From positions 1,364,001-1,428,000 of the forward strand of contig NZ_AP025506.1 in NCBI RefSeq assembly GCF_024347595.1: a DNA stretch of 64,000 bases. Direction: 5' to 3'. Numbering within the stretch: the stretch's first letter is position 1; the number at the start of each line of letters is the position of its first letter. Origin of the DNA: Vibrio pomeroyi (lineage in GTDB: Bacteria > Pseudomonadota > Gammaproteobacteria > Enterobacterales > Vibrionaceae). The notes under the pieces are model-generated. The model was not told the origin of the DNA. It saw nothing but the letters and a program-made list of their open reading frames with translations, and did not search any database. The position numbers were made by a program, and so were the translations under genes. Of this stretch, positions 25,652 through 34,192 are shown piece by piece.

Positions 25652-26914
25652 ATGGAACAGTTAAGAAAAATTGGCGCAATCGGCGGAGCAATCTCATTGG
25701 CACTTTGTTGGCCACTAGCGGTTGGGCAAATTGGACAAAACGCGATTACTGATGGCGTTGCAAAGCTTAACAATTCAAGCATTCAAGCTGAGATCGTGGA
25801 ATACGATAGAGGTTACTTGTCTTCTAATGTCACCACTCGTGTAACAGTGACCGATGAAAGCCTGAAAGAGCAACTTGCGATTGATGGCTTACCTAGTGAG
25901 TTTGTCATTAATAGTGCGGTTAGCCACGGTTTAGTGAGCTTAAACGCGCTATCAACGTTTGAGAACGCTGACATTCTGCCTCTTACTCTGACTACCAGCA
26001 CGGAACTAAACGGCAACACGGACTTCAACTTCGAGTTAAGCCAGTTCAATCATCAAGGTTCTGATGAGAATGGTACTTCAGTATCTATCACGAAATCGAA
26101 CCTGTCTGGCCACGCGACTGTGTTAGGCCAAGTGGATTACGAGCTTTCTATCCCTTCGGTTCAAATTGATTTTGAAACGGGTGAAGAGGTAACACTGTCT
26201 AACCTGAAAGGCGTTGGTTCAGGTCAGCAAGCGAAAGGTTACTGGTTAGGTACACAGAACTTTACGATCGATAGCTTCTTGGTTACAGATTCAACAATGC
26301 AACCATTCATGACGATTGAAAACTCTAAGTATGATTTTGAATCGCACCTAGACGAAGCGACTAAGCGCCTGCGCAGCAACCTTAAACTGGATATCGCAAA
26401 CATCGAAACCAATGAAGGTCAATTGAATAACCTAAACGTTGATTTTGAAATGTCGAAACTGGACAGCCAATCGTTTGAGAAGATCTTTGAGATCTACCAA
26501 TCGAATCCAGTTATGACTCAAGAAGACGTAGCTGAGATCATTCCATTCATCGACATACTGTTTGCTAAAGGCTTCGACCTTTCAATGAACAACATGTCGT
26601 TAGAATTGGGTAAGGGGCAGTTTGAATCTAAATGGTTGGTGAGCGTACCGGAAGGCACAGAAAACATCAGCAGCAACCCGTCAATGATTGTTCCTGCACT
26701 GACGGGTAATGTTCATTCTAGTTTCTCAAATGAGTTGGTTGAAGAATACCCATTCATTCGCGAAGGCATCGATGAATTGATCGTGATGGAAATGATCAAA
26801 GAAACCGAAAGTGGTTATGAAATCAGTGCTGACCTAGAAAATGGAAACCTAGTGTTTGAAAATGGACAAGAAATTCCATTAATTGCGCTACTTATGCCTG
26901 CTTTTGTTCAATAA
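25652..26914 (+). CDS. DUF945 (YdgA-family) protein
   Basis: A 420-residue protein with an N-terminal membrane anchor or signal (GAIGGAISLALCWPLAVG) and a long extracytoplasmic body of beta-rich repeats. YDRGYLSSNVTTRVTVTD is the recognisable start of the DUF945/YdgA family, found in the cell envelope of many gammaproteobacteria with no firmly established function. The length is a little below that of E. coli YdgA. It starts about 180 bases from the divergent hybrid-kinase gene and ends before a strong terminator, so it is its own unit. Confidence 0.8.
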   Translation: MEQLRKIGAIGGAISLALCWPLAVGQIGQNAITDGVAKLNNSSIQAEIVEYDRGYLSSNVTTRVTVTDESLKEQLAIDGLPSEFVINSAVSHGLVSLNALSTFENADILPLTLTTSTELNGNTDFNFELSQFNHQGSDENGTSVSITKSNLSGHATVLGQVDYELSIPSVQIDFETGEEVTLSNLKGVGSGQQAKGYWLGTQNFTIDSFLVTDSTMQPFMTIENSKYDFESHLDEATKRLRSNLKLDIANIETNEGQLNNLNVDFEMSKLDSQSFEKIFEIYQSNPVMTQEDVAEIIPFIDILFAKGFDLSMNNMSLELGKGQFESKWLVSVPEGTENISSNPSMIVPALTGNVHSSFSNELVEEYPFIREGIDELIVMEMIKETESGYEISADLENGNLVFENGQEIPLIALLMPAFVQ

Positions 26915-26980
26915 ACAGAGCAAAGGTTAATACTGATAGGGTGATTTAGCGGATTAAGTTTAAACATTTTATACGGTACA

Positions 26981-27011
26981 AAACAAAAGAGGTCTTAAGA
27001 CCTCTTTTGTT
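26981..27011 (+). terminator. Terminator after the DUF945 gene
   Basis: AAAAGAGGTC and GACCTCTTTT pair around TTAA and are followed by a T-rich stretch. Confidence 0.85.
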
Positions 27012-27077
27012 GTTTTTATGTTGGGTAAAACATGGTATTACTTGCATAGTTATTATTTAGCAGGAGCAATGATCCCC

Positions 27078-28172
27078 ATGGAACTTACATTAGATAACGT
27101 ATTCAACTTTAGTGCTGGCCCAGCGGCACTGCCTAAACCGGTAATGAAACAAGCACAAGCTGACTTCATTGATTGGAATGGTTTAGGTACTTCCGTTATG
27201 GAAATCAGCCATCGCAGCAAAGAATTTATTCAAGTTGCCGATGAGTCTGAGCAAGACCTACGTGATCTTCTGAACATCCCAGACAACTACAAAGTGCTTT
27301 TCTGTCAGGGGGGCGCTCGTGCTCAATTCGCTGCTGTTCCTCTAAACCTTCTTGGTGACGCGACAAAAGCGACTTACATTGATGCTGGTTACTGGGCTGA
27401 AAGTGCAGTAACTGAAGCAAGCAAGTACTGTGAAATCGACGTATTTAACGCTAAGACGTCAATTGACGGCAAAGCGGCTGTTGTTCCAGCTAAAGATTGG
27501 AAAATCGACCCAGAAGCGGCATACGTGCACTTTTGTCCAAATGAAACCATCGATGGTATTGAGATCAGTGAGCTTCCACAAACTGACAAACCAATCGTAG
27601 CGGATATGTCATCTAACATTCTATCTCGCAAGATTGATGTGTCTCAGTACGGCGTTATCTACGCAGGCGCTCAAAAGAACATTGGCCCAGCGGGTATCTG
27701 TATTGCAATTGTACGTGATGATCTTTTGGAGCTTGCGAACGATGTATTGCCAAGCATCCTGAATTACAAAGTGCTTGCTGAAAAAGACTCTATGTTCAAC
27801 ACGCCACCAACCTATGCTTGGTACCTATCTGGCTTAGTTTTCAAGTGGTTGAAAGCTCAAGGTGGTGTAGAAGCGATGGAGCGTGTTAACCAAGAAAAAG
27901 CAGCGCTACTTTACAACGCAATTGATGATTCTGCTTTCTACAAGAACGACGTTCACACAGCAAACCGCTCAAGAATGAACGTGCCATTCCAACTAGCGAA
28001 ACCAGAGCTAGACGGTAAATTCTTAGAGTTGGCTGATGCCGCGGGTCTTAAATCACTAAAAGGCCACAGAGCGGTGGGCGGCATGAGAGCTTCGCTTTAT
28101 AACGCGATGTCTCTAGAAGGTGTTCAAGCTCTTGTAAGCTTCATGAAAGATTTCGAAGAAAAATACGCTTAA
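27078..28172 (+). CDS. serC: Phosphoserine aminotransferase SerC
   Basis: A 364-residue PLP enzyme converting 3-phosphohydroxypyruvate and glutamate to phosphoserine; it also acts in pyridoxal phosphate synthesis. [16 protein letters not shown] is the family N-terminus, and the PLP lysine lies in [19 protein letters not shown] 27078 aligns with homologues and has GGAG 11 bases upstream; ATG 27069, three codons earlier, is too close to that site. The length agrees with E. coli SerC (362). It lies about 70 bases after the terminator of the previous gene and has its own terminator. Confidence 0.95.
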   Translation: MELTLDNVFNFSAGPAALPKPVMKQAQADFIDWNGLGTSVMEISHRSKEFIQVADESEQDLRDLLNIPDNYKVLFCQGGARAQFAAVPLNLLGDATKATYIDAGYWAESAVTEASKYCEIDVFNAKTSIDGKAAVVPAKDWKIDPEAAYVHFCPNETIDGIEISELPQTDKPIVADMSSNILSRKIDVSQYGVIYAGAQKNIGPAGICIAIVRDDLLELANDVLPSILNYKVLAEKDSMFNTPPTYAWYLSGLVFKWLKAQGGVEAMERVNQEKAALLYNAIDDSAFYKNDVHTANRSRMNVPFQLAKPELDGKFLELADAAGLKSLKGHRAVGGMRASLYNAMSLEGVQALVSFMKDFEEKYA

Positions 28173-28242
28173 TCAATGACAAGGCTTTGATTGATACATC
28201 GCTTATTTGCTTTGTATCGTGTCGAATGTCCTAAACGAGATG

Positions 28243-28270
28243 AATGCCGCTTTTGCGGCATTTTTTTTTG
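28243..28270 (+). terminator. serC terminator
   Basis: ATGCCGC and GCGGCAT pair around a T-loop and are followed by nine T residues. Confidence 0.88.
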
Positions 28271-28553
28271 CCTGAGAGTACATAAAGGGTATGATGTGTT
28301 GCATTTGTCGTTCAGAGTGAAGCGAATGACAAAGTGCTTAGTTGTTATCGGGGGAGAGCAACTTTGCATCCATAAAAATAACTAATAAAAATAGCCAATA
28401 GAAAGCGTGGTTTTTCTGTTTATTATTGACCTTTTACTATATAACGTCTTTCCCCAAAATAACGATAAACTCCAACAGCCAATGCCGTCTCCACTCTTGA
28501 TGGTTTCTGGCATCACTTCAATAGATGATACTTTTCGCCAAGAGGAATTAGGT
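28271..28553. other. Leader region of the binding-protein/cyclase pair
   Basis: No gene is evident. The in-frame sequence 28407-28553 upstream of the binding protein is hydrophobic by chance and lacks a start signal; the region should contain the promoter of the operon. Confidence 0.5.
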
Positions 28554-29702
28554 GTGAGATTTTTGAGTATATTAGCGGCTTTGTTCCCTGTGCTTACTTA
28601 CGCTTCTACCCTCGAAATATGGGCTGGTATCAATTACGAAACGGCGGATTACGTCAAAGAACACATCGAGTCGATGACTGAGCACAGTGTTGAAATACGT
28701 CCATTCGACATCAATAGCATCCGCTCTGAGCTTCTTGTGGCTGACCCTCGAGACAATACCTTCCCTGATGTTATTTGGGTGCCTTCGGATTTCTTAGGGC
28801 TGACTGAATATATTGAACTGGCAACCTTACCTTCTGCATGGGTCTATAGCTCACGTTATGAAAATAAGGCTCTTGATGCCGTAATGATTAATGGTGAGCT
28901 TAAGGCGCTACCGGTAGGAATCGGTAACCAGTTGGTCCTGTATTCGAACAAGCCACAAGACCATGCCATCAGCTGGGAAGAGTTGATTCAACAGTCTTCT
29001 GAGTCGAAGCGTGCCAGTGTTCTTTTCCCAAATCCGAACATGTACTTCTATCTGGCGTTCTTCCAACTGTTTTCAGAAGACATGCTTTCATCAAGGAATA
29101 TCAATGGAGAGGGTTTAGTCTCAATCTTTGAATTCATCGATAAACTTGAGGATACAAAAACAATTGAACAATCGTGCAATGAGATATGTGCAAGACAGCG
29201 TTTCATTGACGGCGAGGTCGAGTTTTTGATTGATGGGGATTGGGCTTTCAGCGAACTTGAACAGGCGTACGGCGAGCATTTGCACGTTAACTCTTTACCA
29301 ACCTATCGTGACAAGGCGATGTCTTCGTTCAGTGGCGCGAAGATTTTTGCAATCACCAAGAAAGGGATGAACAACCCGGAGAAAAGAGAGGCACTCAAAG
29401 AGGTGGTTCAGTACTTACAGTCGAACAGCTTTACCTATTTAGCACATTCAAACGCAATGATCTCACCATTTAGAGAAGCGAACCAACGTCGTGTCGAAGA
29501 AGGAAACACCACCTTCTCTAACATGTACGATGAATTTCAGTCGTCGCAAATGATGTCGAGTGATTACAAAATGGCGATAGTTTGGGAAGCTTCTGCAAGA
29601 GCCTATGAGCGATACAAATCGGATATGCCTAAGCAAGAACTGCACAAGTTTTATGATGACTTTGTGGAGTACTACTCAGCGAACATGAGGTCAGGCAATT
29701 GA
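28554..29702 (+). CDS. Periplasmic solute-binding protein coupled to a diguanylate cyclase
   Basis: A 382-residue ABC-type solute-binding protein (group 1, MalE-like fold). The GTG at 28554 is chosen because it gives the signal peptide MRFLSILAALFPVLTYAS and has AGAGGA eight bases upstream. Recognisable segments are LEIWAGINYETADYVKEHIE, DVIWVPSDFLGLTEYIELA, ALPVGIGNQLVLYSN and FLIDGDWAFSELEQ. No transport ATPase or permease is nearby. Instead its TGA stop overlaps the TTG start of a membrane diguanylate cyclase, so it probably acts as the ligand-sensing subunit of that enzyme. NspS-MbaA and ScrB-ScrC in Vibrio are precedents for binding proteins paired with c-di-GMP enzymes. The fold suggests a sugar or oligosaccharide ligand, unproven. 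Confidence 0.82.
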   Translation: MRFLSILAALFPVLTYASTLEIWAGINYETADYVKEHIESMTEHSVEIRPFDINSIRSELLVADPRDNTFPDVIWVPSDFLGLTEYIELATLPSAWVYSSRYENKALDAVMINGELKALPVGIGNQLVLYSNKPQDHAISWEELIQQSSESKRASVLFPNPNMYFYLAFFQLFSEDMLSSRNINGEGLVSIFEFIDKLEDTKTIEQSCNEICARQRFIDGEVEFLIDGDWAFSELEQAYGEHLHVNSLPTYRDKAMSSFSGAKIFAITKKGMNNPEKREALKEVVQYLQSNSFTYLAHSNAMISPFREANQRRVEEGNTTFSNMYDEFQSSQMMSSDYKMAIVWEASARAYERYKSDMPKQELHKFYDDFVEYYSANMRSGN

Positions 29703-31714
29703 AACTCTCATTGAAATACAGCATGGGCTTGGTGTTATTGGCTTGCGCGCTGTTACCTGCTTATTTCGCGGGGCAGCTTATATTGAACAAGCAAAACGAA
29801 AGCTCGCTTGAACAAAAAGAGATCAAGCTTGCCAATTCAACTGCGGGTATCAAGCAAACGGTACAAGAACAGATTAGCCTTACAGCGAGCCTTACGCAGT
29901 GGTTCTCACAAGATCGTTCACTGATTAAAGCGGGTGGGAATATCTTCTTCTCCAGCGTGGTTTGGGACAAAATGGAGAGCTTCAACGCGCTAGCAGACAG
30001 CGTGTCGGCGACCTATATATTGGATCGTAACTGGAAGCCGATTTATGACAGCAAAGGCAGTTTGTATCATTTCGAACAAAGCCAATTGCTTGATGATATA
30101 AAGCGCCCGCGGACAGCTTCTAAACAAGGGCTGCAATTTCATACCGAATTTGTAGAGTCAGATATTGCCGATAAAGCGAATGCAGGGCTCGCTTTTGTTG
30201 CTCCGATTCTACCGTATCGACTGATTGAGGGCTCAAGTTATACGCCGCAAGGTTATCTGGTCGTGTTAATGGGGTACGACCGATTAGAGTCTAAAGTAGC
30301 GCCTTTCCTATATGACAAAGAGTTTGTCGAGTTTGATTATTTGGCTCCCGCCAGTGAGCAACACGCGGAAACCGACACTAAGTTAATCACTAACGACAAT
30401 AAGCTGTTTTCCGAAGCGTTAACATTGTCGCTGAAACATCATGTGTCGGACAGTGCTCGTTTACAAGAGATGCAGCAATCCCAAGTGGTGTTTGTTCGAA
30501 TCCTATTTGTGACACTAGCCGTTGCAATCGTTTTTGCGCTGTTGTTGAATCGCGCCTTTTCAAGACAACTTAACCTACTGACCGGTTCGGTAGAGTCTTA
30601 TTCCAATAATCAGCCACCAACGCACAACGCAGATGAACATCGTTTTACCGAGTTCACTGGATTCAGCCGTTTGTTGGAAAAAATGTGGTCTCGCATACAG
30701 CGTCAGCTGAGTGAACTGACGGTACGTAATGACCAATTGAGATCCGCTTACCAGCAGATTAAAGAGAACAACCTCAAGCTTGAAACCTTTAACACCCAGC
30801 TAGAGCAAACAGTTGAAGAGAAGACGAGTAGATTAACGCATTCACTGGCTCGTGAAGAGTCACAGAAAAACCGTATTCTGAAGATCGTTAAGTTCGCATC
30901 CATGAGGCAAAGTGTTGATTACCGATTGATTCCAGAACACGTGAATCGACAACTGAAATCGTTACTCCCGGATTGCCCAATTGAGTTCAGCTTTAACTCG
31001 GTTTCTTGTGGCGATATTTATGATGTCAGCATTACTGGTAGCGATACTGCTGATAGCGACATGACTAATAGCTACAAGGTTTTAAAAGACTCGCAAGAGA
31101 CAACGATTGGCTACTTTTATTCTCAAAGTTTTACTTTGTTGAGTGAGGAAGACTTGCTGATTTTCGACTTATACCAAAAGCAGTTAGCTGGCTGGATAGA
31201 GCTCGAAAACATGAATCGTATCAACATATCGACAGGCTGTTACAACCGCAAAGCTTTCGATGAAGACTTGAACTTCTCTAAACAGCGCGCTACTGAGAAC
31301 AAAGACAGTTTATCTCTGCTTATCATTGATATTAATGGATTAAAGGCCGCAAACGACCAGTATGGCCATGCGGTGGGTGATGAGCTGATAAAAGGTTGTA
31401 CAGATGTCATTCGCAATCGGTTATGCGGTGCCAGCAACCTGTATCGATTAGGCGGTGACGAGTTTGCCATTCTTACTTTGATGCCTGCTGAACAACCAGT
31501 GCAAGAGCCCCAGAAACTGGCTGAACGACTCTATGCTGATCAAATTGACCAAACAGTCGAAACGCAGGTCGGCGTGAGTATTCCAGTTCGATTTTCGATT
31601 GGAGTCGCGTCAACAGAGTCGACAGATATCGATGAGTTGTTCTCTCAAGCGGATGAAGATATGTATCGTCAAAAGCGTCGTTATTATCAGACTCTTTCGA
31701 CAGTCGGCAAATAG
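29699..31714 (+). CDS. Membrane-bound diguanylate cyclase (GGDEF)
   Basis: A 671-residue protein starting at TTG, overlapping the upstream stop (TTGA). One membrane segment near residues 8-27, a periplasmic domain of about 230 residues, and a second segment near 262-283 are followed by a coiled coil (about 330-395) and a GAF/PAS-like region. The C-terminal GGDEF domain has the intact active site RLGGDEFAIL near residue 585. The position of the inhibitory RxxD site reads CGAS, so product inhibition at that site is unlikely. No EAL or HD-GYP domain is present, so it should only synthesise c-di-GMP. The partner binding protein likely controls it from the periplasm. It converges on the AraC gene. 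Confidence 0.9.
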   Translation: MKLSLKYSMGLVLLACALLPAYFAGQLILNKQNESSLEQKEIKLANSTAGIKQTVQEQISLTASLTQWFSQDRSLIKAGGNIFFSSVVWDKMESFNALADSVSATYILDRNWKPIYDSKGSLYHFEQSQLLDDIKRPRTASKQGLQFHTEFVESDIADKANAGLAFVAPILPYRLIEGSSYTPQGYLVVLMGYDRLESKVAPFLYDKEFVEFDYLAPASEQHAETDTKLITNDNKLFSEALTLSLKHHVSDSARLQEMQQSQVVFVRILFVTLAVAIVFALLLNRAFSRQLNLLTGSVESYSNNQPPTHNADEHRFTEFTGFSRLLEKMWSRIQRQLSELTVRNDQLRSAYQQIKENNLKLETFNTQLEQTVEEKTSRLTHSLAREESQKNRILKIVKFASMRQSVDYRLIPEHVNRQLKSLLPDCPIEFSFNSVSCGDIYDVSITGSDTADSDMTNSYKVLKDSQETTIGYFYSQSFTLLSEEDLLIFDLYQKQLAGWIELENMNRINISTGCYNRKAFDEDLNFSKQRATENKDSLSLLIIDINGLKAANDQYGHAVGDELIKGCTDVIRNRLCGASNLYRLGGDEFAILTLMPAEQPVQEPQKLAERLYADQIDQTVETQVGVSIPVRFSIGVASTESTDIDELFSQADEDMYRQKRRYYQTLSTVGK

Positions 31715-31721
31715 TCGGCTC

Positions 31722-32537
31722 TCACTGCTTTTTTCGACCATTAAAGCGAAACTGCTGTGGTGTGACATCAAACGTCGTCTTAAACGCTTTGATGTAAGAT
31801 GAGTCATTCTGATAGCCGACTTGGTCAGCAATGCTTTGAATAGAGAGCTCTTCATCGAGTAAAGACAATGAGTAAATCAGGCGGATTTGTTGTCGCCACC
31901 GTTGGAATGATGTGTTGAATTCCTTTGAGAATAAACGCGACAAGGTTCGTTCTGATGCTCCGACTTTCTCTCCCCATTCCTTTAACGACAAATCCAACGT
32001 TGGTGTCTCTGTCAGCGCTTCAAATATAAGCTTCAAGCGTCTGTCTTCGGGTAACAACAACTGAAAGGTCTGAACATTGTCTTTCATGATCTGGTCGTGC
32101 AATACCGAGAGTAAGCGCGACACCTCGTCATCACTCACTAACCCTTCGCATTGTCTGCGGATCTCCTGTAATAGCTCATTTAAAAACGGCGTCAGTGTAA
32201 TGGTTCGAACTTGAGGTTCATACTCTGTGCCGAAAGCTGGATTGAGATAGATGCCGACAAACGTCGTATGGCTTAAAGCGATAGATTCATGTTGAATACC
32301 CGCGGGTACAAACAAAGCAGAAGTATGAGGCACTAGATGCTGATAATGCTCGGTTTTCGTTTGTAATAGACCTTTGATTGGAAATATCACTTGATGCCAC
32401 GTATGTTGGTGCATTGCATCGATATAGCCCTTGGGCATGTCGATGGTCTTCACTAATGCTGGTGATGCAGGATAGGCGACCATCATCTCATTTGAAGTCA
32501 TTACTCCTGAGTGAGAATCTATTTGGCGGGTTAGCAT
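31722..32537 (-). CDS. AraC-family transcriptional regulator
   Basis: A 271-residue regulator with an N-terminal cupin-like sensing domain (about residues 30-125, with HQHTWHQVIFPIKG and ALFVPAGIQHESIAL) and a C-terminal AraC DNA-binding domain with two helix-turn-helix motifs (LSLKEWGEKVGASERTLSRL and SIQSIADQVGYQNDSSYIKA). AAGGA stands before ATG 32537. It is divergent from the MOSC gene, about 150 bases apart, and may control it. The effector is unknown. Its 3' end lies only seven bases from the convergent diguanylate cyclase gene. Confidence 0.9.
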   Translation of the reverse strand: MLTRQIDSHSGVMTSNEMMVAYPASPALVKTIDMPKGYIDAMHQHTWHQVIFPIKGLLQTKTEHYQHLVPHTSALFVPAGIQHESIALSHTTFVGIYLNPAFGTEYEPQVRTITLTPFLNELLQEIRRQCEGLVSDDEVSRLLSVLHDQIMKDNVQTFQLLLPEDRRLKLIFEALTETPTLDLSLKEWGEKVGASERTLSRLFSKEFNTSFQRWRQQIRLIYSLSLLDEELSIQSIADQVGYQNDSSYIKAFKTTFDVTPQQFRFNGRKKQ

Positions 32538-32689
32538 GGTTAACTGTCCTTATGTCCCTATTCTGACGTGGCGTGACTAGGCTATCATGCTCGGCAATAT
32601 GAATGAAGTCGATCATCAGTGTCGTATTATTTCATGCGGTTCAACAAGTATGTTTTCAGCAGGAAAGTTTCCAGTAAGAAGGAAGGGAT

Positions 32690-33382
32690 ATGAAGAAGTT
32701 AGGCGTAGTAAACAGTGTCTTGGCAGGTAAAACCGTAGCTTTTGCACATGGTGCAAACAGTGCTATTGATAAGCAGATTTTATCGGAGCGTCAGTATGCC
32801 ACGGAGCTAGGTTTCACTAATGATGAGCAAGGCGACCCTCGCTTTCATGGTGGCATTCAAAAAGCCCTTCATATCTACCCAAGAGAGCACTACCCAATTT
32901 GGAAACAAGAACTGGGCGACAAAGCGATCTTCCAATCTGCAGGTGCATTCGGTGAGAACATTAGTTCATCTGGCATAACCGAAGAATCGATTTGCTTGAA
33001 AGATAAGATTCGCATTGGTTCAACATTGTTGGAAGTTTCACAGGGGCGTATGCCTTGTTGGAAGCTTAACGTACGATTCGAACAAAATGACATGGCGAGA
33101 AGGCTACAAGACACGCTTCGCACAGGGTGGTACTTCCGTGTATTAGAAGAAGGTGACATTGGTAAAGGCGACGAGATTACTCTGTGTGAAAGACCTTATC
33201 CAGATTGGTCGCTCGCTCGCATTATGGGCGCAGTTTTCACGGGAAGCTTAGATAAAGAACTGCTGAGTCAGATGACGGAATTGCCACTGGTTGAATCTTG
33301 GGGTGCACTCGTTGCTCGTCGCCTTGAAACTGGTGAAGTTGAAGATTGGGAAATGCGATTAGTTGGTCCAACAGTAGAATAA
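32690..33382 (+). CDS. MOSC-domain protein, YiiM-like
   Basis: A 230-residue MOSC-domain protein of the YiiM type. The MOSC core spans about residues 20-165. HGGIQKALHIYPREHYPIW is the conserved His-containing motif, AGAFGENISSSG precedes the core strand, and GRMPCWKLNVRF carries the conserved Cys thought to bind the molybdenum cofactor. A C-terminal helical extension follows, as in YiiM. Family members reduce N-hydroxylated compounds such as 6-hydroxylaminopurine. The gene is divergent from an AraC regulator and ends at a terminator. Confidence 0.88.
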   Translation: MKKLGVVNSVLAGKTVAFAHGANSAIDKQILSERQYATELGFTNDEQGDPRFHGGIQKALHIYPREHYPIWKQELGDKAIFQSAGAFGENISSSGITEESICLKDKIRIGSTLLEVSQGRMPCWKLNVRFEQNDMARRLQDTLRTGWYFRVLEEGDIGKGDEITLCERPYPDWSLARIMGAVFTGSLDKELLSQMTELPLVESWGALVARRLETGEVEDWEMRLVGPTVE

Positions 33383-33391
33383 GCTCGGATG

Positions 33392-33434
33392 GTAAAAATA
33401 ATAAAGCCCACTAATGGAAGTTAGTGGGCTTTGT
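33392..33434. terminator. Bidirectional terminator between the MOSC and exonuclease genes
   Basis: AAAGCCCACTAA and TTAGTGGGCTTT pair; A-rich on the left, with a short T-run on the right, between convergent genes. Confidence 0.82.
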
Positions 33435-33470
33435 GCTTAGGTCACTGATGTCTAAGTTTGCCTAACTCAA

Positions 33471-34187
33471 TTAGAGCCAGAAACTCTTCAACGGCATCTC
33501 AGAGTCAAAGTGATGAGCGATCTGTGCTTGGAGTAGCTCTGCAGTCGCAATAGCATCGGTTAGTGCGTGGTGAGGTGTGTAGTCGGGTAGGTGGTACCGA
33601 CGACGGCTCTGACCTAGTCTTACAGACGCTGGCTTTTTACCTTTCAGTTTGTTCCACAATCCGCCCGCCAGTTTGTTCTGGATTTGAGACTCAATCTCTA
33701 ATGTGTCGAGCACTGGAAATTCAATCCCTTCACCAAGTCGTACCTTCAGAGCGTTATCTAAGAAGTCACGTTCAATACGACGATAGTGAACGACTGGGAT
33801 GTGTCCCGCCATTGATTCAAGAATTTCGTCTAACACTTCACTAAGATCTGGCGCATCAATAATGTCATTGTGAGTAATGCCATGAATCACCACGGACTCT
33901 TCTTCCAACTTCTGCTTTGGCCTCAGAGTCCAGTGTTTCGCTTGTCGCAAGTAGATGCGATTGAGCGTAAACGGCACTAGACCAATGGTAATGATGCCAT
34001 CTTTGTTTGGGTTTAACCCCGTTGTTTCAAAGTCGACCGCCAAGAAGGTCACTTCTGAAATGGGTGTATCAGGTGCTGGAAGAGGTTGGCTATAAAAATG
34101 CTTTAAGCGTTCATCTCTCGCGCGCTCAAGCTTTTGAGCAAACTTAAATGGCCAGTCAACCGCAGGTGATCTAAATAGTTTGTTCAT
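33471..34187 (-). CDS. DEDD 3'-5' exonuclease (DnaQ-like)
   Basis: A 238-residue exonuclease of the DnaQ/polymerase III epsilon type. ExoI is FLAVDFETTGLNPNKDGIIT with the catalytic Asp-Glu. The ExoII region is near VVHYRRIERDFLDNAL with its Asp, and ExoIII is HHALTDAIATAELLQ with His and Asp (DEDDh). It is not the replicative epsilon subunit: the N-terminal 40 residues and the missing polymerase-binding tail differ. It starts five bases after the cNMP-CBS-nucleotidyltransferase gene, and this two-gene unit recurs in many gammaproteobacteria, often next to acetate permease genes, which are absent here. Its physiological substrate is unknown. Confidence 0.9.
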   Translation of the reverse strand: MNKLFRSPAVDWPFKFAQKLERARDERLKHFYSQPLPAPDTPISEVTFLAVDFETTGLNPNKDGIITIGLVPFTLNRIYLRQAKHWTLRPKQKLEEESVVIHGITHNDIIDAPDLSEVLDEILESMAGHIPVVHYRRIERDFLDNALKVRLGEGIEFPVLDTLEIESQIQNKLAGGLWNKLKGKKPASVRLGQSRRRYHLPDYTPHHALTDAIATAELLQAQIAHHFDSEMPLKSFWL

Positions 34188-34192
34188 AGGCC

